Below, one piece after another: positions 1-8,767 of a stretch of DNA of 64,000 bases (position 1 is the stretch's first letter; the number at the start of each line of letters is the position of its first letter). A program made the position numbers and the translations under genes. Source of the DNA: Nocardia pseudovaccinii NBRC 100343. GTDB lineage: Bacteria > Actinomycetota > Actinomycetes > Mycobacteriales > Mycobacteriaceae. A model generated the notes under the pieces. The model made no database searches. It was not told where the DNA came from and saw nothing but the letters and a program-made list of their open reading frames with translations. Location: positions 1-64,000 of the forward strand of contig NZ_BDBY01000168.1 of NCBI RefSeq assembly GCF_001613225.1, written 5' to 3'.

Positions 1-11
1 ATGCTGGCCCT

Positions 12-713
12 GTGACAAAGCAGCAGTTCTCCTCGGTGTGGACCCGTGAGCCGCGCCAGCCGAAGGCGGCCGGACTGCGCCGCGACCAGATCGTCGCCGC
101 GGCGATCGAGGTATTGGACGCGGACGGACTGGGCGCGCTGAGCATGCGAAAGCTCGGCGCGAAGCTCGATGCGGGCGCGACCAGCCTCTACTGGCATGTC
201 GCGAACAAGGATGAACTGCTCGAACTCGTGCTCGACGAGATCTGGGGTCTGATCCGAATTCCGGATCCGGACCAGGCCTCATGGCGTGAGGTCGTCACGA
301 CCTACGCCTACAACTTCCGGCTCACCATGCTCGACCACACCTGGGTGACCCCCTTGATCGGCTCCCTGCCGAGCGTCGGCCCGAAGGCCTTCGAGCTCAG
401 TGATCGACTGCGCCGCACCTTCATCGACGCCGGATTCACCGGCGTCGATATCTACCTCGCGAGTGGCACTGTGACGAGTTATGTACTCGGACAGGTCATC
501 CCGGAGATCACCGCGGCGAAGGCATTCGGCGACAAGGGGTTCGACAAGGAGATGGTGCTCGACGTCATGGATGAGCTCGCCTCCGACTATCCGGAGATGC
601 TCGACGACTACCGCAAGATGCAACCCGCCGACTATCAGACCGCCCGTGCGATGGCCTTCGATTTCGGTCTGCTCTGCGTCATGGACGGTCTGGAATCACG
701 GCTGCGCAAGTGA
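12..713 (+). CDS. TetR/AcrR-family transcriptional regulator, TetR_C type
   Basis: A 233-residue one-component repressor. An N-terminal helix-turn-helix lies at about residues 23-68 (RRDQIVAAAIEVL, then LSMRKLGAKL and SLYWHVANKDELL), the usual TetR signature. The all-helical C-terminal part resembles the tetracycline-repressor ligand domain. The GTG start at 12 overlaps a TGA at 13-15 that closes an upstream reading frame (M-L-A-L-stop is all that is visible), so it is probably translationally coupled to a gene outside the window. Its ligand is unknown. It lies 82 bp before the flavin oxidoreductase and may control it or the unseen upstream gene; a TTGGT-N10-ACCAA inverted repeat at 745-764 could be its operator. 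Confidence 0.85.
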   Translation: MTKQQFSSVWTREPRQPKAAGLRRDQIVAAAIEVLDADGLGALSMRKLGAKLDAGATSLYWHVANKDELLELVLDEIWGLIRIPDPDQASWREVVTTYAYNFRLTMLDHTWVTPLIGSLPSVGPKAFELSDRLRRTFIDAGFTGVDIYLASGTVTSYVLGQVIPEITAAKAFGDKGFDKEMVLDVMDELASDYPEMLDDYRKMQPADYQTARAMAFDFGLLCVMDGLESRLRK

Positions 714-744
714 CCCCTCGGGAATAGATGGCGATACCGCCCTG

Positions 745-764
745 TTGGTTGCCATATCCACCAA
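745..764. promoter_or_regulatory. Possible TetR-type operator (inverted repeat)
   Basis: TTGGT at 745-749 and ACCAA at 760-764 form a 5-bp inverted repeat with a 10-bp spacer, just upstream of the LLM oxidoreductase ribosome site. The location between a TetR gene and the next gene is suggestive. The arms are short, so it may be chance. Confidence 0.25.
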
Positions 765-795
765 ATAGGTGTCAGACTTTCCGAGAGGAGGCGTG

Positions 796-1893
796 GTGCA
801 GTTCGGAATCTTCACGGTGGGCGATGTGACGGTCGACCCGACGACCGGTCGGGCCCCGACCGAGCACGAGCGCATCAAGGCGATGGTCGCGATCGCGCAC
901 AAGGCCGAAGAGGTCGGCCTGGACGTATTCGCCACCGGCGAGCATCACAACCCGCCGTTCGTGCCGTCGTCGCCGACCACGATGCTCGGCTATATCGCGG
1001 CGCAGACCGAGCGGTTGCAGCTGTCGACGGCGACGACGCTCATCACCACCAATGATCCGGTGAAGATCGCCGAGGACTTCGCCATGCTGCAGCATCTGGC
1101 CGACGGTCGCGTCGATCTCATGCTCGGCCGCGGCAATACCGGTCCGGTCTACCCGTGGTTCGGCAAGGACATTCGCGAAGGCATCCCGCTGGCGATCGAG
1201 AACTACCATCTGCTGCACCGGCTTTGGCACGAGGATGTGGTCGACTGGGAGGGCCGATTCCGTACTCCGTTGCAGGCGTTCACCGCAACGCCGCGACCGC
1301 TGGACGGCGTACCGCCGTTCGTGTGGCACGGGTCGATCCGCAGTCCCGAAATCGCCGAGCAGGCCGCCTATTACGGCGACGGCTTCTTCGCGAACAATAT
1401 CTTCTGGCCCAAGGAGCACTTCCAGCGCCTGATCGAGCTGTATCGGCGCCGCTTCGAGCATTACGGTCACGGCTCCGCCGACCAGGCCATTGTCGGCCTC
1501 GGCGGACAAGTGTTCATGCGCAGGAACTCTCAGGACGCGGTGCGTGAATTCCGGCCCTACTTCGACAACGCGCCGGTCTACGGCCACGGCCCGTCGCTCG
1601 AGGAATTCACCGAGCAGACGCCGCTGACCGTCGGCAGTCCACAGCAGGTGATCGAAAAGACCATGACGTTCCGGGAAAGCTTCGGCGACTATCAGCGACA
1701 GCTGTTCCTGATGGACCACGCGGGTCTACCGTTGAAAACCGTACTGGAGCAACTCGATCTGCTCGGCGCGGAGGTAGTTCCGGTGCTGCGCAAGGAGTTC
1801 GACGCACTGCGTCCGGCCCATGTCCCGGATGCGCCGACTCATACGTCATTGGTCGCTGCTCATGCCCAGGGCAGCACTGTGGTCGCGCGGTGA
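796..1893 (+). CDS. LLM-class flavin-dependent oxidoreductase (luciferase-like)
   Basis: A luciferase-like monooxygenase of about 365 residues, expected to use FMNH2 or F420 in an (alpha/beta)8 barrel. Visible family marks are the start MQFGIFTVGDV, the segment ATGEHHNPPF, and RVDLMLGRGNTGPVYPWFG. I chose the GTG at 796 because GAGGAGG at 785-791 sits 4 nt before it and homologues begin with MQFGIF; GTG codons at 769 and 793 are alternatives. It is on the same strand as the TetR gene just upstream and could be its target. The substrate cannot be deduced. Confidence 0.88.
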   Translation: MQFGIFTVGDVTVDPTTGRAPTEHERIKAMVAIAHKAEEVGLDVFATGEHHNPPFVPSSPTTMLGYIAAQTERLQLSTATTLITTNDPVKIAEDFAMLQHLADGRVDLMLGRGNTGPVYPWFGKDIREGIPLAIENYHLLHRLWHEDVVDWEGRFRTPLQAFTATPRPLDGVPPFVWHGSIRSPEIAEQAAYYGDGFFANNIFWPKEHFQRLIELYRRRFEHYGHGSADQAIVGLGGQVFMRRNSQDAVREFRPYFDNAPVYGHGPSLEEFTEQTPLTVGSPQQVIEKTMTFRESFGDYQRQLFLMDHAGLPLKTVLEQLDLLGAEVVPVLRKEFDALRPAHVPDAPTHTSLVAAHAQGSTVVAR

Positions 1894-2025
1894 CGGTGAT
1901 CTCGGGATTCGCCGACCCGACCTGATCCCTCTCGGTGCAACGGCGCACCGGTCCTGAAATGCCGGAACTGAATACTCGTTCGATGTACAAGTAATTGAAA
2001 TATCAACCATATGAGGAGACCGACA

Positions 2026-2574
2026 ATGTCGACCAGCACCGCCAAGGATCTGACCGCGGGCACCTGGGTCATCGACCCCGCCCACTCCACCCTCGGCTTC
2101 ACCGTGCGTCACCTGATGGTCAGCAAGGTCCGCGGTCGCTTCGCCGACTTCTCCGGCAAGCTGGTCATCAATGCGGACGGCACCGCCTCGGCCGAGGCCG
2201 AGATCCTGGTCGAGTCGGTGACCACCGACAACGAGCAGCGCGACGCGCACTTGCGCACCGCCGACTTCTTCCACGCCGCCGACTTCCCGGTGGCCACCTT
2301 CAAGTCGACCGGATTCCGCGTCGATGGCGAGGATTTCGTCGTCGACGGTGAGTTCACCATCCGCGGCACCACCCGCCCGGTCTCCCTCGATGTCGAATTC
2401 CTCGGCGTCAACCCCGGCATGGGCCATGGCCCGGTCGCCGGTTTCGAGGCCAAGACCGTCATCAACCGACGCGACTTCGGCATCACCATCGATATGCCGC
2501 TGCCCGACGGCGGCGCGGTGATCGGCGACAAGATCACCCTCACGCTGGAGATCGAGCTCGGCCTGCAGGCCTGA
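2026..2574 (+). CDS. YceI-family polyisoprenoid-binding-like protein
   Basis: A 182-residue lipocalin-like beta-barrel protein. It shows the family pattern: TWVIDPAHSTLGFTVRHLMVSKVRG at the N terminus, DAHLRTADFFHAADFP in the middle and a C-terminal FGITIDMPLPDGG-VIGDKITL. Family members bind long isoprenoid chains such as quinones and are linked to stress or alkaline response. No signal peptide is present, so a cytoplasmic form is likely. An AGGAG precedes the ATG at 2026; an in-frame ATG at 2011 lies before that Shine-Dalgarno and is unlikely to be used. A strong hairpin follows the stop codon, so it is probably monocistronic. Confidence 0.9.
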   Translation: MSTSTAKDLTAGTWVIDPAHSTLGFTVRHLMVSKVRGRFADFSGKLVINADGTASAEAEILVESVTTDNEQRDAHLRTADFFHAADFPVATFKSTGFRVDGEDFVVDGEFTIRGTTRPVSLDVEFLGVNPGMGHGPVAGFEAKTVINRRDFGITIDMPLPDGGAVIGDKITLTLEIELGLQA

Positions 2575-2588
2575 TCACGTAGTGCCTT

Positions 2589-2623
2589 CGCAGCCGCCCG
2601 GGGTCACCGACCGGGCGGCTGCG
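2589..2623. terminator. Hairpin terminator after yceI
   Basis: A 13-bp perfect stem (CGCAGCCGCCCGG at 2589-2601 with CCGGGCGGCTGCG at 2611-2623) and a 9-nt loop follow the YceI stop codon. There is no clear U-tract, as is common for actinobacterial terminators. It sits 15 bp before the sirtuin start. Confidence 0.65.
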
Positions 2624-2638
2624 CTTACTCTGAATTCC

Positions 2639-3550
2639 ATGTCCAGATTCGACGCATCCGCTGTCGAGCGGTTGTGCGGGCTGCTGGCGGGGCGGCGGGT
2701 CGCGGTGCTGACGGGGGCCGGGGTGTCGACCGACAGCGGGATTCCGGATTATCGAGGGCCGGAGTCGCCGGTGCGGACTCCGATGACGTATCAGCAGTTC
2801 GTGGGGGATGCGGCGTTTCGGCAGCGGTATTGGGCGCGCAACCATATCGGGTGGCGGGCCATGGACGGGTCGCGGCCGAATGCGGCGCATCGGGCGTTGG
2901 CGCGGTTGGAGCGCGCGGGCGTCGTCACCGGGTTGATTACGCAGAATGTCGATCTGCTGCATACGAAGGCCGGTCATCGGCGGGTCATCGACCTGCACGG
3001 GACCTATGCGCGGGTGCGGTGCCTCGGCTGTGCGGCGCTGATTTCGCGGATGACGTTGGCCGACCGGTTGGAAGCGGCGAATCCGGGTTTCGCGGCATCG
3101 GCGACGGCCACCGGGGTGGAGGTGGCCCCCGATGCCGATGCGGTGGTCGCCGATACCGCGAATTTCCGGATGGTGGACTGCGCGCGCTGCGGCGGCATGC
3201 TCAAGCCGGACATCGTGTACTTCGGGGAGAACGTCCCCAGAGAGCGCGTCGCCACCGCGTTCGAAATGGTCGAGGCGGCGGACGCGCTACTGGTGGCGGG
3301 ATCGTCGTTGACGGTGATGTCCGGGCTGCGCTTCGTGCGATATGCGGCGAAACAGGGCAAGCCGGTCGCCATCGTGAACCGCGGCCGGACCCGAGGTGAT
3401 GAACTCGCCACGCTCACCGTCGATGCCGGATGCGCGGATGTGCTGACCGCGCTGGCGGATTCACTGGGTGCCGAGCGCGTTCGGCGTCTGACCGGCTCAG
3501 CCGAAGTGGCAGACGTAGTGCAGCGTCGTGAGCGCTTCGATCTCGAATGA
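2639..3550 (+). CDS. Class II (SIRT4-like) NAD-dependent protein deacylase, Sir2 family
   Basis: A sirtuin of 303 residues that removes acyl groups from lysine using NAD+. The NAD loop GAGVSTDSGIPDYRG is at residues 26-40; TQNVDLLHTKAG and the catalytic histidine in IDLHGTY follow; a zinc ribbon is formed by RCLGC and DCARCGG; KPDIVYFGE is typical of the fold. The RTPMTY-FRQRYWARNHIGW segment is characteristic of the SIRT4-like class II branch. The ATG at 2639 fits homologues; a longer N terminus is possible. Its last 54 nt overlap the convergent PpnP gene, so the final 18 residues are encoded opposite PpnP's C terminus. Confidence 0.9.
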   Translation: MSRFDASAVERLCGLLAGRRVAVLTGAGVSTDSGIPDYRGPESPVRTPMTYQQFVGDAAFRQRYWARNHIGWRAMDGSRPNAAHRALARLERAGVVTGLITQNVDLLHTKAGHRRVIDLHGTYARVRCLGCAALISRMTLADRLEAANPGFAASATATGVEVAPDADAVVADTANFRMVDCARCGGMLKPDIVYFGENVPRERVATAFEMVEAADALLVAGSSLTVMSGLRFVRYAAKQGKPVAIVNRGRTRGDELATLTVDAGCADVLTALADSLGAERVRRLTGSAEVADVVQRRERFDLE

Positions 3551-3808
3551 GCTGTTGCCCGGCACCGAGAACGATTCGCCGCCGCGGTAGGTCACGGCTT
3601 CGGTCTCGCCGACGAGGGTGACCTTGCACTCGCCCTGGATCAACTCCATGATCTCCGGCTCGACCGTATTGAACGTCAGGGTGGACGGCAGGATGACGCC
3701 CACCGACTTCGCGGTGCCATCGGCCAGCTCGATGCTGTGGCTGATGCACTTGCCGTCGAAGTACACATTGGCCTTCTTGGCCACACTGACATTCTCGAAC
3801 CGCGTCAT
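3497..3808 (-). CDS. ppnP: Pyrimidine/purine nucleoside phosphorylase PpnP (DUF1255)
   Basis: A 103-residue cupin-like protein of the normal PpnP length. The family phosphorolyses several ribonucleosides to base plus ribose-1-phosphate. Recognisable stretches are KANVYFDGKCISHS near the start, GVILPSTLTFNT in the middle and ESFSVPGNSSFEI near the end. It is transcribed towards the sirtuin gene and overlaps its end by 54 bp. It is divergent from the DUF72 gene, with 66 bp between them. A role in nucleoside salvage is consistent with the adenine-deaminase-type enzyme further along, but the two are not linked in one operon. Confidence 0.9.
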   Translation of the reverse strand: MTRFENVSVAKKANVYFDGKCISHSIELADGTAKSVGVILPSTLTFNTVEPEIMELIQGECKVTLVGETEAVTYRGGESFSVPGNSSFEIEALTTLHYVCHFG

Positions 3809-3874
3809 GATCTCTTTCCCGAGGTGCTGGAGGTGGAGCCGTCAGCGTACGCGACGTGCGTTAGCGTCCCTGTC

Positions 3875-4714
3875 ATGCGGCTTCACGTGGGATGTGCGAT
3901 GTGGACGCACGCGGCATGGCAGGAATATCAGCCGGTTCCGGCCGAGCGGTTGCGGCACTACGCCTCGTGGTGCACCGCGGTGGAAGGCAATACGACGTTC
4001 TATGCGACGCCGACGCGCAACACGGTGGAGTCGTGGGCGAAGCAGACCGATCCCGACTTCCGCTTCGTCGTCAAACTGCCCAAGCCGATCACGCACGAGC
4101 GCAGGCTGCACGGCGCCGAAACCGAACTGCGCACCTTCCTGGACGCGATGGAACCGCTCGGCCCGCGCATTCATGCGCTGTGGGTGCAGTTGCCGGGATC
4201 GTTCGGTCCGACCGATCTCGGGACGATGGCCGGATTCCTGCGCGCGCTGCCCGGCTCATACCGGTCCGCCGTCGAGGTCCGGCATCCCGCATTCTTCGAG
4301 AATGAGAGCGCCGCACGGCAATTGGAGCAGGTGCTCGCGCGCGTAGGCGCCGAATGGGTGCCCTTCGACACCACTTTGCTTTTCGACGGACCCGCCGAGA
4401 GCGCCGCGGAGGCCGAGGCGCGGGCGAAGAAACCGCGGGTGCCGCGCCGCACGCGGGCGCTCACCGAGTTCCCGATCGTTCGCTATCACGGCCGCGATTC
4501 GGCCGAGCGCACAGTTGACGGCTGGCAGCCGTGGCTCGACATCGTCATCGCATGGCTGCGCGACGGCCGCTCACCAACGGTTTTCATCCATACCCCCGAC
4601 AACGCCTCCTCCCTGCACCTTGCCCGCCGCTTCCACGACGAGGTCCGCGCCCGCCTGCCCGAACTCGAGCCGCTGCCGGAACCTATTCCCACCGAGCCGA
4701 TGACTTTGTTCTGA
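3875..4714 (+). CDS. DUF72 (YecE-like) TIM-barrel protein
   Basis: A 279-residue DUF72 protein of unknown biochemical function. It has the family features: MRLHVGCAMWTHAAWQ at the start, a segment with EGNTTFYATPT, FRFVVKLPKPITH, and the late motifs VRYHGRD and VFIHTPDNASS. A charged insert near residues 175-200 (EAEARAKKPRVPRRTRA) is presumably a loop. The ATG at 3875 was chosen because homologues begin with the RLHVGCA strand; an open frame extends upstream without family similarity. It is divergent from ppnP and read in the same direction as the alpha/beta hydrolase. Confidence 0.85.
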   Translation: MRLHVGCAMWTHAAWQEYQPVPAERLRHYASWCTAVEGNTTFYATPTRNTVESWAKQTDPDFRFVVKLPKPITHERRLHGAETELRTFLDAMEPLGPRIHALWVQLPGSFGPTDLGTMAGFLRALPGSYRSAVEVRHPAFFENESAARQLEQVLARVGAEWVPFDTTLLFDGPAESAAEAEARAKKPRVPRRTRALTEFPIVRYHGRDSAERTVDGWQPWLDIVIAWLRDGRSPTVFIHTPDNASSLHLARRFHDEVRARLPELEPLPEPIPTEPMTLF

Positions 4715-4802
4715 ATATCTCGAATAAGTAACGATTCCGAATGTTTGCTCGGATAGACTGGACGGTGTTGCCGCACTAGTGCCGAGCACGATGGAGGAAC
4801 CG

Positions 4803-5645
4803 ATGAGCCACGCCACCGCGCAGTCCACGTCCTTCACCCTGCGCGGCGCGGCGGGCGCGCTGGCCGCCTGGGAATCCGTACCGCCGCATGACGTCGAAAT
4901 GCGCGGCACTGTGCTGCTGGTCCCCGGCTTCACCGGCTCAAAAGAGGACTTCGAGGCCATGGTGCCCATTCTGTCGGCAGCCGGATTCCGTTGTGTCGCT
5001 TACGATCAGCGCGGGCAGTGGCAGTCGGACGGTCCCGATGAGGCATCGGGATACACGATGGCCGATTTCGCCGACGATCTGATCCTCGTCGCCGACCAGA
5101 TCTCGGACGACACACCGATTCACCTGGTGGGTCACTCATTCGGCGGCTACGTCGCGCGTGCCGCGCTTGCCGCCCATCCGGACCGCTTCCGCAGTCTCGG
5201 CCTGCTCGCCTCCGGCCCGTCCTCGACCGCCGATATCAACTTCGCGCCACCGCAATTGGTCGCCCAACTCATCGAAAGCGGTGGCCAGCGGGCACTGTGG
5301 GAGCAGATGAGTCAGGCCATGGCGGCCCTGGTTCCACCCGCGAAGCTCGAATTCCTGCGCAACCGCATCTTCACGACGAAGAAGGCGAATCTGATCGGCA
5401 TCATGCGGGCCATGGAGGGTCCGACCGATTGCACCGCGGCCCTGCGCGCCTCCGGTCTCCCGATCCTCATCGCCTACGGCAACTCCGGCGATCTCTGGCC
5501 GCCGAGCGTCCACGAACGCTATGCCGAGGAATTAGGCGCGCGCACCGCGGTTTACGACGGTGTGGGCCACTTACCGAACGAGGAGCGCCCCGCCCGCGTG
5601 TGCGCCGATCTGGTCGCCTTCTGGACCGGCATCGATCCGCACTGA
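4803..5645 (+). CDS. Alpha/beta-fold hydrolase
   Basis: A 280-residue soluble hydrolase of the esterase/haloperoxidase-like group. The nucleophile elbow GHSFGGY puts the serine at residue 112. An oxyanion-hole region LLVPGFTGS lies near residue 40. An acid is likely in YGNSGDLWPP and the histidine in GVGHLPNEERP, so the triad looks complete. The start at 4803 follows TGGAGGAACCG; an in-frame GTG at 4779 is less likely. The substrate is unknown. It is followed after 38 bp by the SRPBCC gene on the same strand. Confidence 0.85.
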   Translation: MSHATAQSTSFTLRGAAGALAAWESVPPHDVEMRGTVLLVPGFTGSKEDFEAMVPILSAAGFRCVAYDQRGQWQSDGPDEASGYTMADFADDLILVADQISDDTPIHLVGHSFGGYVARAALAAHPDRFRSLGLLASGPSSTADINFAPPQLVAQLIESGGQRALWEQMSQAMAALVPPAKLEFLRNRIFTTKKANLIGIMRAMEGPTDCTAALRASGLPILIAYGNSGDLWPPSVHERYAEELGARTAVYDGVGHLPNEERPARVCADLVAFWTGIDPH

Positions 5646-5683
5646 GCGGACCTGTCTGAGAAGGTTCCTGCTAGCGTGCAGGT

Positions 5684-6142
5684 ATGCACGATAGCGTGAC
5701 GGTTCGAATGGCGGCACCCGCAGACAAGATCTGGGCCTTGGTCAGCGATATAACGAATACCGGGAAGTACTCGCCGGAGACCTTCGCCACCGAATGGCTC
5801 GGTGGCGCAACGGCTCCCGCCGTGGGCGTCAAATTCCGCGGCCACGTCAACCGTAATGGCTGGGGGCTGAAGTATTGGACGGTCTGCCGGATCGTCGCGT
5901 GCGAGCCCGGACGTGAGTTCGCATTCACCGTGCTCGGACCACGCGGCATGGCAATCAATACCTGGCGCTACCGTTTCGAGCCGGTCGAGGGCGGTACCGA
6001 TGTAACCGAATCGTTCCAACTGAACGAAAACAACCTCCCCCTACGCCTCTACTGGCTCATAGCCGGCCGCGCCCGCACCAAAACCAACCGCAACGGCATG
6101 CGCCAAACCCTCAACCGCATCAAAACCGACGCCGAACAGTAA
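5684..6142 (+). CDS. SRPBCC (START-like) polyketide-cyclase/dehydrase family protein
   Basis: A 152-residue helix-grip-fold protein. Typical marks are VTVRMAAPADKIWALVSDITNTGKYSPE at the N terminus, a central GVKFRGHVNRNGWG, and a C-terminal RYRFEPVEGGTDVTESF. Such proteins bind hydrophobic ligands, and many actinobacterial members are of unknown role. It ends in a long helix rich in Arg and Lys. It may be co-transcribed with the hydrolase before it. Transcription probably ends at the large hairpin directly after the stop codon. Confidence 0.85.
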   Translation: MHDSVTVRMAAPADKIWALVSDITNTGKYSPETFATEWLGGATAPAVGVKFRGHVNRNGWGLKYWTVCRIVACEPGREFAFTVLGPRGMAINTWRYRFEPVEGGTDVTESFQLNENNLPLRLYWLIAGRARTKTNRNGMRQTLNRIKTDAEQ

Positions 6143-6213
6143 TCAAGATCAGGTGGAATCCATGGCGGCATCCGTCGAGAAGCCGCCGCCGCCAGTTCCA
6201 CCTGATCTTGATT
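6141..6213. terminator. Bidirectional terminator with 18-bp perfect stem
   Basis: Bases 6141-6158 and 6196-6213 are perfect reverse complements (18 bp). The 37-nt loop itself contains a second GGCGGC/GCCGCC stem. The structure lies between the convergent SRPBCC and MBL genes and starts within the SRPBCC stop codon. It should act in both directions. Confidence 0.75.
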
Positions 6214-6216
6214 CCC

Positions 6217-6843
6217 TTAGTGGCCCCGGGCGACCCAGTCGGATAGGGCGGGTTTTTCGGTGCCGATGGTGGTGGTGTTGCCATGGCCGGTGTGGACTGT
6301 GGTTTCGTTCGGGAGGGTTAGCAGGCGGTGCCGGATGGAATCGATGATGGTGCCGAAGTCGGAGAACGAGCGGCCGGTGGCGCCGGGGCCGCCGTTGAAC
6401 AGGGTGTCGCCCGTGAACAGGGCGGTGGCCTCGGGCAGGTGCAGGGAGACCGAGCCGGGGGAGTGGCCCGGGGTGTGCAGGACTTCGATATCGGTGCCCG
6501 CCACGGTGATTCGCTGGGCATCGGCCAGTGATTCGTAGTCGACGTCGGGGTGGGTCATGCGCCAGAGCGGATCGTCGCCCGGATGCAGCAGGATCGGGGC
6601 GTCGAGGCGTTTCGCGAGTTCCGGTGCGACGGTGACGTGGTCGTTGTGACCGTGGGTGCAGACGACCGCGCGGACATTGCGGTTGCCGACGGCTGCGATG
6701 ATCGCGTCCGCATCATGGGCCGCGTCGACGATCACCACCTCGGCATCGTCGCCGATCAACCACACATTGTTGTCGACATCCCAGGTGCCGCCGTCGAGTG
6801 AGAAGGTGCCGGAGGTGACGACCCGATCGATGCGCAGGCTCAC
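6217..6843 (-). CDS. Metallo-beta-lactamase-fold hydrolase, MscR partner
   Basis: A 208-residue MBL-fold hydrolase. The metal motif T-H-G-H-N-D-H places His64, His66, Asp68 and His69; HTPGHSPGS and FTGDTLF supply the later ligands. It overlaps the mycothiol dehydrogenase gene by 4 bp. The same pair, in the same order, is known in mycobacteria (Rv2259-Rv2260). By analogy with glyoxalase II and S-formylglutathione hydrolase, it may hydrolyse the formyl-mycothiol product or a related thioester; that role is inferred. The C terminus ends just beside the large hairpin. Confidence 0.85.
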   Translation of the reverse strand: MSLRIDRVVTSGTFSLDGGTWDVDNNVWLIGDDAEVVIVDAAHDADAIIAAVGNRNVRAVVCTHGHNDHVTVAPELAKRLDAPILLHPGDDPLWRMTHPDVDYESLADAQRITVAGTDIEVLHTPGHSPGSVSLHLPEATALFTGDTLFNGGPGATGRSFSDFGTIIDSIRHRLLTLPNETTVHTGHGNTTTIGTEKPALSDWVARGH

Positions 6844-7925
6844 CAGACCACCACCGAACGCAGCACTTCACCGGCGTGCATTGCGGAGAAGGCCTTTTCG
6901 ACCTGGTCCAGGGCGATGCGCTCGGTGACGAAGCGCTCCAACGGAAGTCGGCCCTGCAGATACAGATCGACAAGGATCGGGAAATCGCGTTCGGGCAGGC
7001 TGTCGCCGTACCAGGAGGATTTCAGTGCGCCGCCATGGGAGAACAGGTCGATCAGCGGCATATCGATGGTCATATCCGGCGTCGGGACGCCGACCAGCAC
7101 GACGGTGCCCGCCAAGTCGCGTCCGTAGAAGGCCTGCTTCCAGGTCTCCGGGCGCCCGACCGCGTCGATGACCACATCCGCGCCGAAACCGTCGGTGTAC
7201 TCCTGGATCTGCTCGACGACATCGGTTTTTGTCGCATCGATCGTGTGCGTTGCACCGAATTCCGTTGCCCAGCTGAGCTTCTGGGGGTCGCGGTCGATCG
7301 CGATAATGGTCCGCGCACCGGCCAGTCGCGCACCCGCGATGGCGGCATCGCCGACACCGCCGCAGCCGATGACCGCGACCGTATCGCCACGCGACACATT
7401 GCCGGTATTCATCGCCGCGCCGAGACCCGCCATGACGCCGCAGCCCAGTAGTCCGGCGACGGCCGGGTCGGCATTCGGGTCGACCTTTGTGCACTGACCT
7501 TCGTGCACCAGCGTCTTATCCGCGAATGCACCGATGCCGAGGGCGGGGCTGAGTTCGGTACCGTCGGTGAGCGTCATCTTCGTGCTGGCATTGTGGCTGG
7601 CGAAGCAGTACCACGGGCGGCCGCGCTTACACGCGCGACATTCACCGCAGACCGCGCGCCAGTTCAGGATGACGAAATCGCCCGCGACGACATGGGTGAC
7701 CGCAGCCCCGACGGTCTCCACGATGCCCGCGGCCTCGTGCCCGAGCAGGAACGGGAATTCGTCGTTGATACCGCCCTCGCGGTAGTGCAGATCTGTATGG
7801 CACACCCCGCAGGACTGGATGCGCACCACCACATCGTGCGGCCCGGGATCCGGGATCACGATATCGACGAGTTCGACCGGTGCGCCCTTGCTACGGGCAA
7901 CCACGCCACGCACGGTTTCGGACAC
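6840..7925 (-). CDS. mscR: S-(hydroxymethyl)mycothiol dehydrogenase / S-nitrosomycothiol reductase
   Basis: A 361-residue zinc-dependent medium-chain alcohol dehydrogenase that uses mycothiol instead of glutathione to oxidise formaldehyde and can reduce nitrosomycothiol. The catalytic zinc ligands are Cys42, His63 and Glu64 ([14 protein letters not shown]). The structural zinc cysteines are 93, 96, 99 and 107. The NAD-binding [10 protein letters not shown] motif follows, then the class pattern [17 protein letters not shown]. The GTG start at 7925 has AGGAGG at 7930-7935. It lies upstream of the MBL gene with a 4-bp overlap and is evidence for a mycothiol-producing actinobacterium. Confidence 0.92.
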   Translation of the reverse strand: MSETVRGVVARSKGAPVELVDIVIPDPGPHDVVVRIQSCGVCHTDLHYREGGINDEFPFLLGHEAAGIVETVGAAVTHVVAGDFVILNWRAVCGECRACKRGRPWYCFASHNASTKMTLTDGTELSPALGIGAFADKTLVHEGQCTKVDPNADPAVAGLLGCGVMAGLGAAMNTGNVSRGDTVAVIGCGGVGDAAIAGARLAGARTIIAIDRDPQKLSWATEFGATHTIDATKTDVVEQIQEYTDGFGADVVIDAVGRPETWKQAFYGRDLAGTVVLVGVPTPDMTIDMPLIDLFSHGGALKSSWYGDSLPERDFPILVDLYLQGRLPLERFVTERIALDQVEKAFSAMHAGEVLRSVVVW

Positions 7926-7984
7926 GATTCCTCCTAGATGTCGCCGAGTGCCACATAAGTATTGCCGTCGTCGGTGCTGAGGTG

Positions 7985-8443
7985 TCAGAGATCATCGGGC
8001 AGTACGCGAAAGGTCTTGTGCTGAGTGAGCGGCGTCAGAGCTCGGAAGTCTCGCCGGTCAAGTGTCAAGACCGCGTTGGTTTCGTAGTCGGCGGCCAAGG
8101 CGACGATGACGGCGTCGGCGAGGTCGAGACGCAAGGACGGGTACAGCTTGCGCACAGCGTTCGCTTGGTCGAGTACGTCGGGCGTCACCGTCGCGATCTC
8201 GAAGTGTTTGGTGCGTGCTTGCGCGGTGAGGTCCTCGATCATGTCGATGGAGACCTGGCGTCCGAGGGCTCGGCGGGCGACGTGGTCGAGTTCAGCGAGC
8301 GCAAGGGGCGAGAGCACTACCAAACCCGCCGTTTCGAGAACGTGAAATGCGCCGTCACTGTCTGTTGACGAGGTATCGAACGCGGCGATCAGGCCGGAGG
8401 TGTCGGCGACGACAATCCCTGGACCCTCGACACCGAGCGTCAC
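7985..8443 (-). CDS. vapC: VapC-type PIN-domain toxin
   Basis: A 152-residue PIN-domain ribonuclease toxin. The acidic active-site residues appear in order: Asp in [13 protein letters not shown], Glu in [11 protein letters not shown], Asp in [14 protein letters not shown] and Asp in VLTLDRRDF. VapC toxins usually cleave tRNA or rRNA and are neutralised by VapB. The start overlaps the antitoxin stop by 4 bp (GTGA), the normal arrangement for a coupled module. The gene is intact. Confidence 0.9.
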   Translation of the reverse strand: MTLGVEGPGIVVADTSGLIAAFDTSSTDSDGAFHVLETAGLVVLSPLALAELDHVARRALGRQVSIDMIEDLTAQARTKHFEIATVTPDVLDQANAVRKLYPSLRLDLADAVIVALAADYETNAVLTLDRRDFRALTPLTQHKTFRVLPDDL

Positions 8444-8688
8444 GGACGTCCGATGTCCCGGCCGAAGTCATCGGCGAGGTAATCGTCGACGCGTTCGGCC
8501 AAGTTGGGATCGCCGCTTGCGAATCGTCTCAGCCGCAGCGGCTCCGATCGACGCTGCACGCGGAGGGCAGCCAGATGAATCGCATTGCGGATGATCTCGG
8601 CCTCGCTGACGTTGCTTTGTGCGGCGGCCTCCTTGATGGCAGCCAGATCGCTGGCTTCCGCGTAGACCATCGTGCGTTTGAGAGCCAT
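8440..8688 (-). CDS. vapB: VapB-type ribbon-helix-helix antitoxin
   Basis: An 82-residue antitoxin. The N-terminal MALKRTMVYAEASDLAAIKEAA-SEAEIIRNAIHLAA segment is a ribbon-helix-helix DNA-binding domain. The acidic C terminus (RVDDYLADDFGRDIG) is expected to wrap around the toxin. It precedes vapC with a GTGA overlap. An AT-rich inverted repeat covers its start codon and is a likely autoregulatory operator. Confidence 0.88.
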   Translation of the reverse strand: MALKRTMVYAEASDLAAIKEAAAQSNVSEAEIIRNAIHLAALRVQRRSEPLRLRRFASGDPNLAERVDDYLADDFGRDIGRP

Positions 8689-8709
8689 ATGAGTATTGTG
8701 TCATATATG
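8686..8709. promoter_or_regulatory. Probable vapBC operator (AT-rich inverted repeat)
   Basis: CATATG at 8686-8691 and CATATATG at 8702-8709 are self-complementary AT-rich boxes separated by 10 bp. They overlap the vapB start codon in otherwise GC-rich DNA. Ribbon-helix-helix antitoxins typically bind such paired sites and repress their own operon. Confidence 0.5.
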
Positions 8710-8767
8710 CCAGCGCGGTGCTGGCGATCGGTGGTCACGCCGAATCCGAGCACGAAGGGCTCAGACG

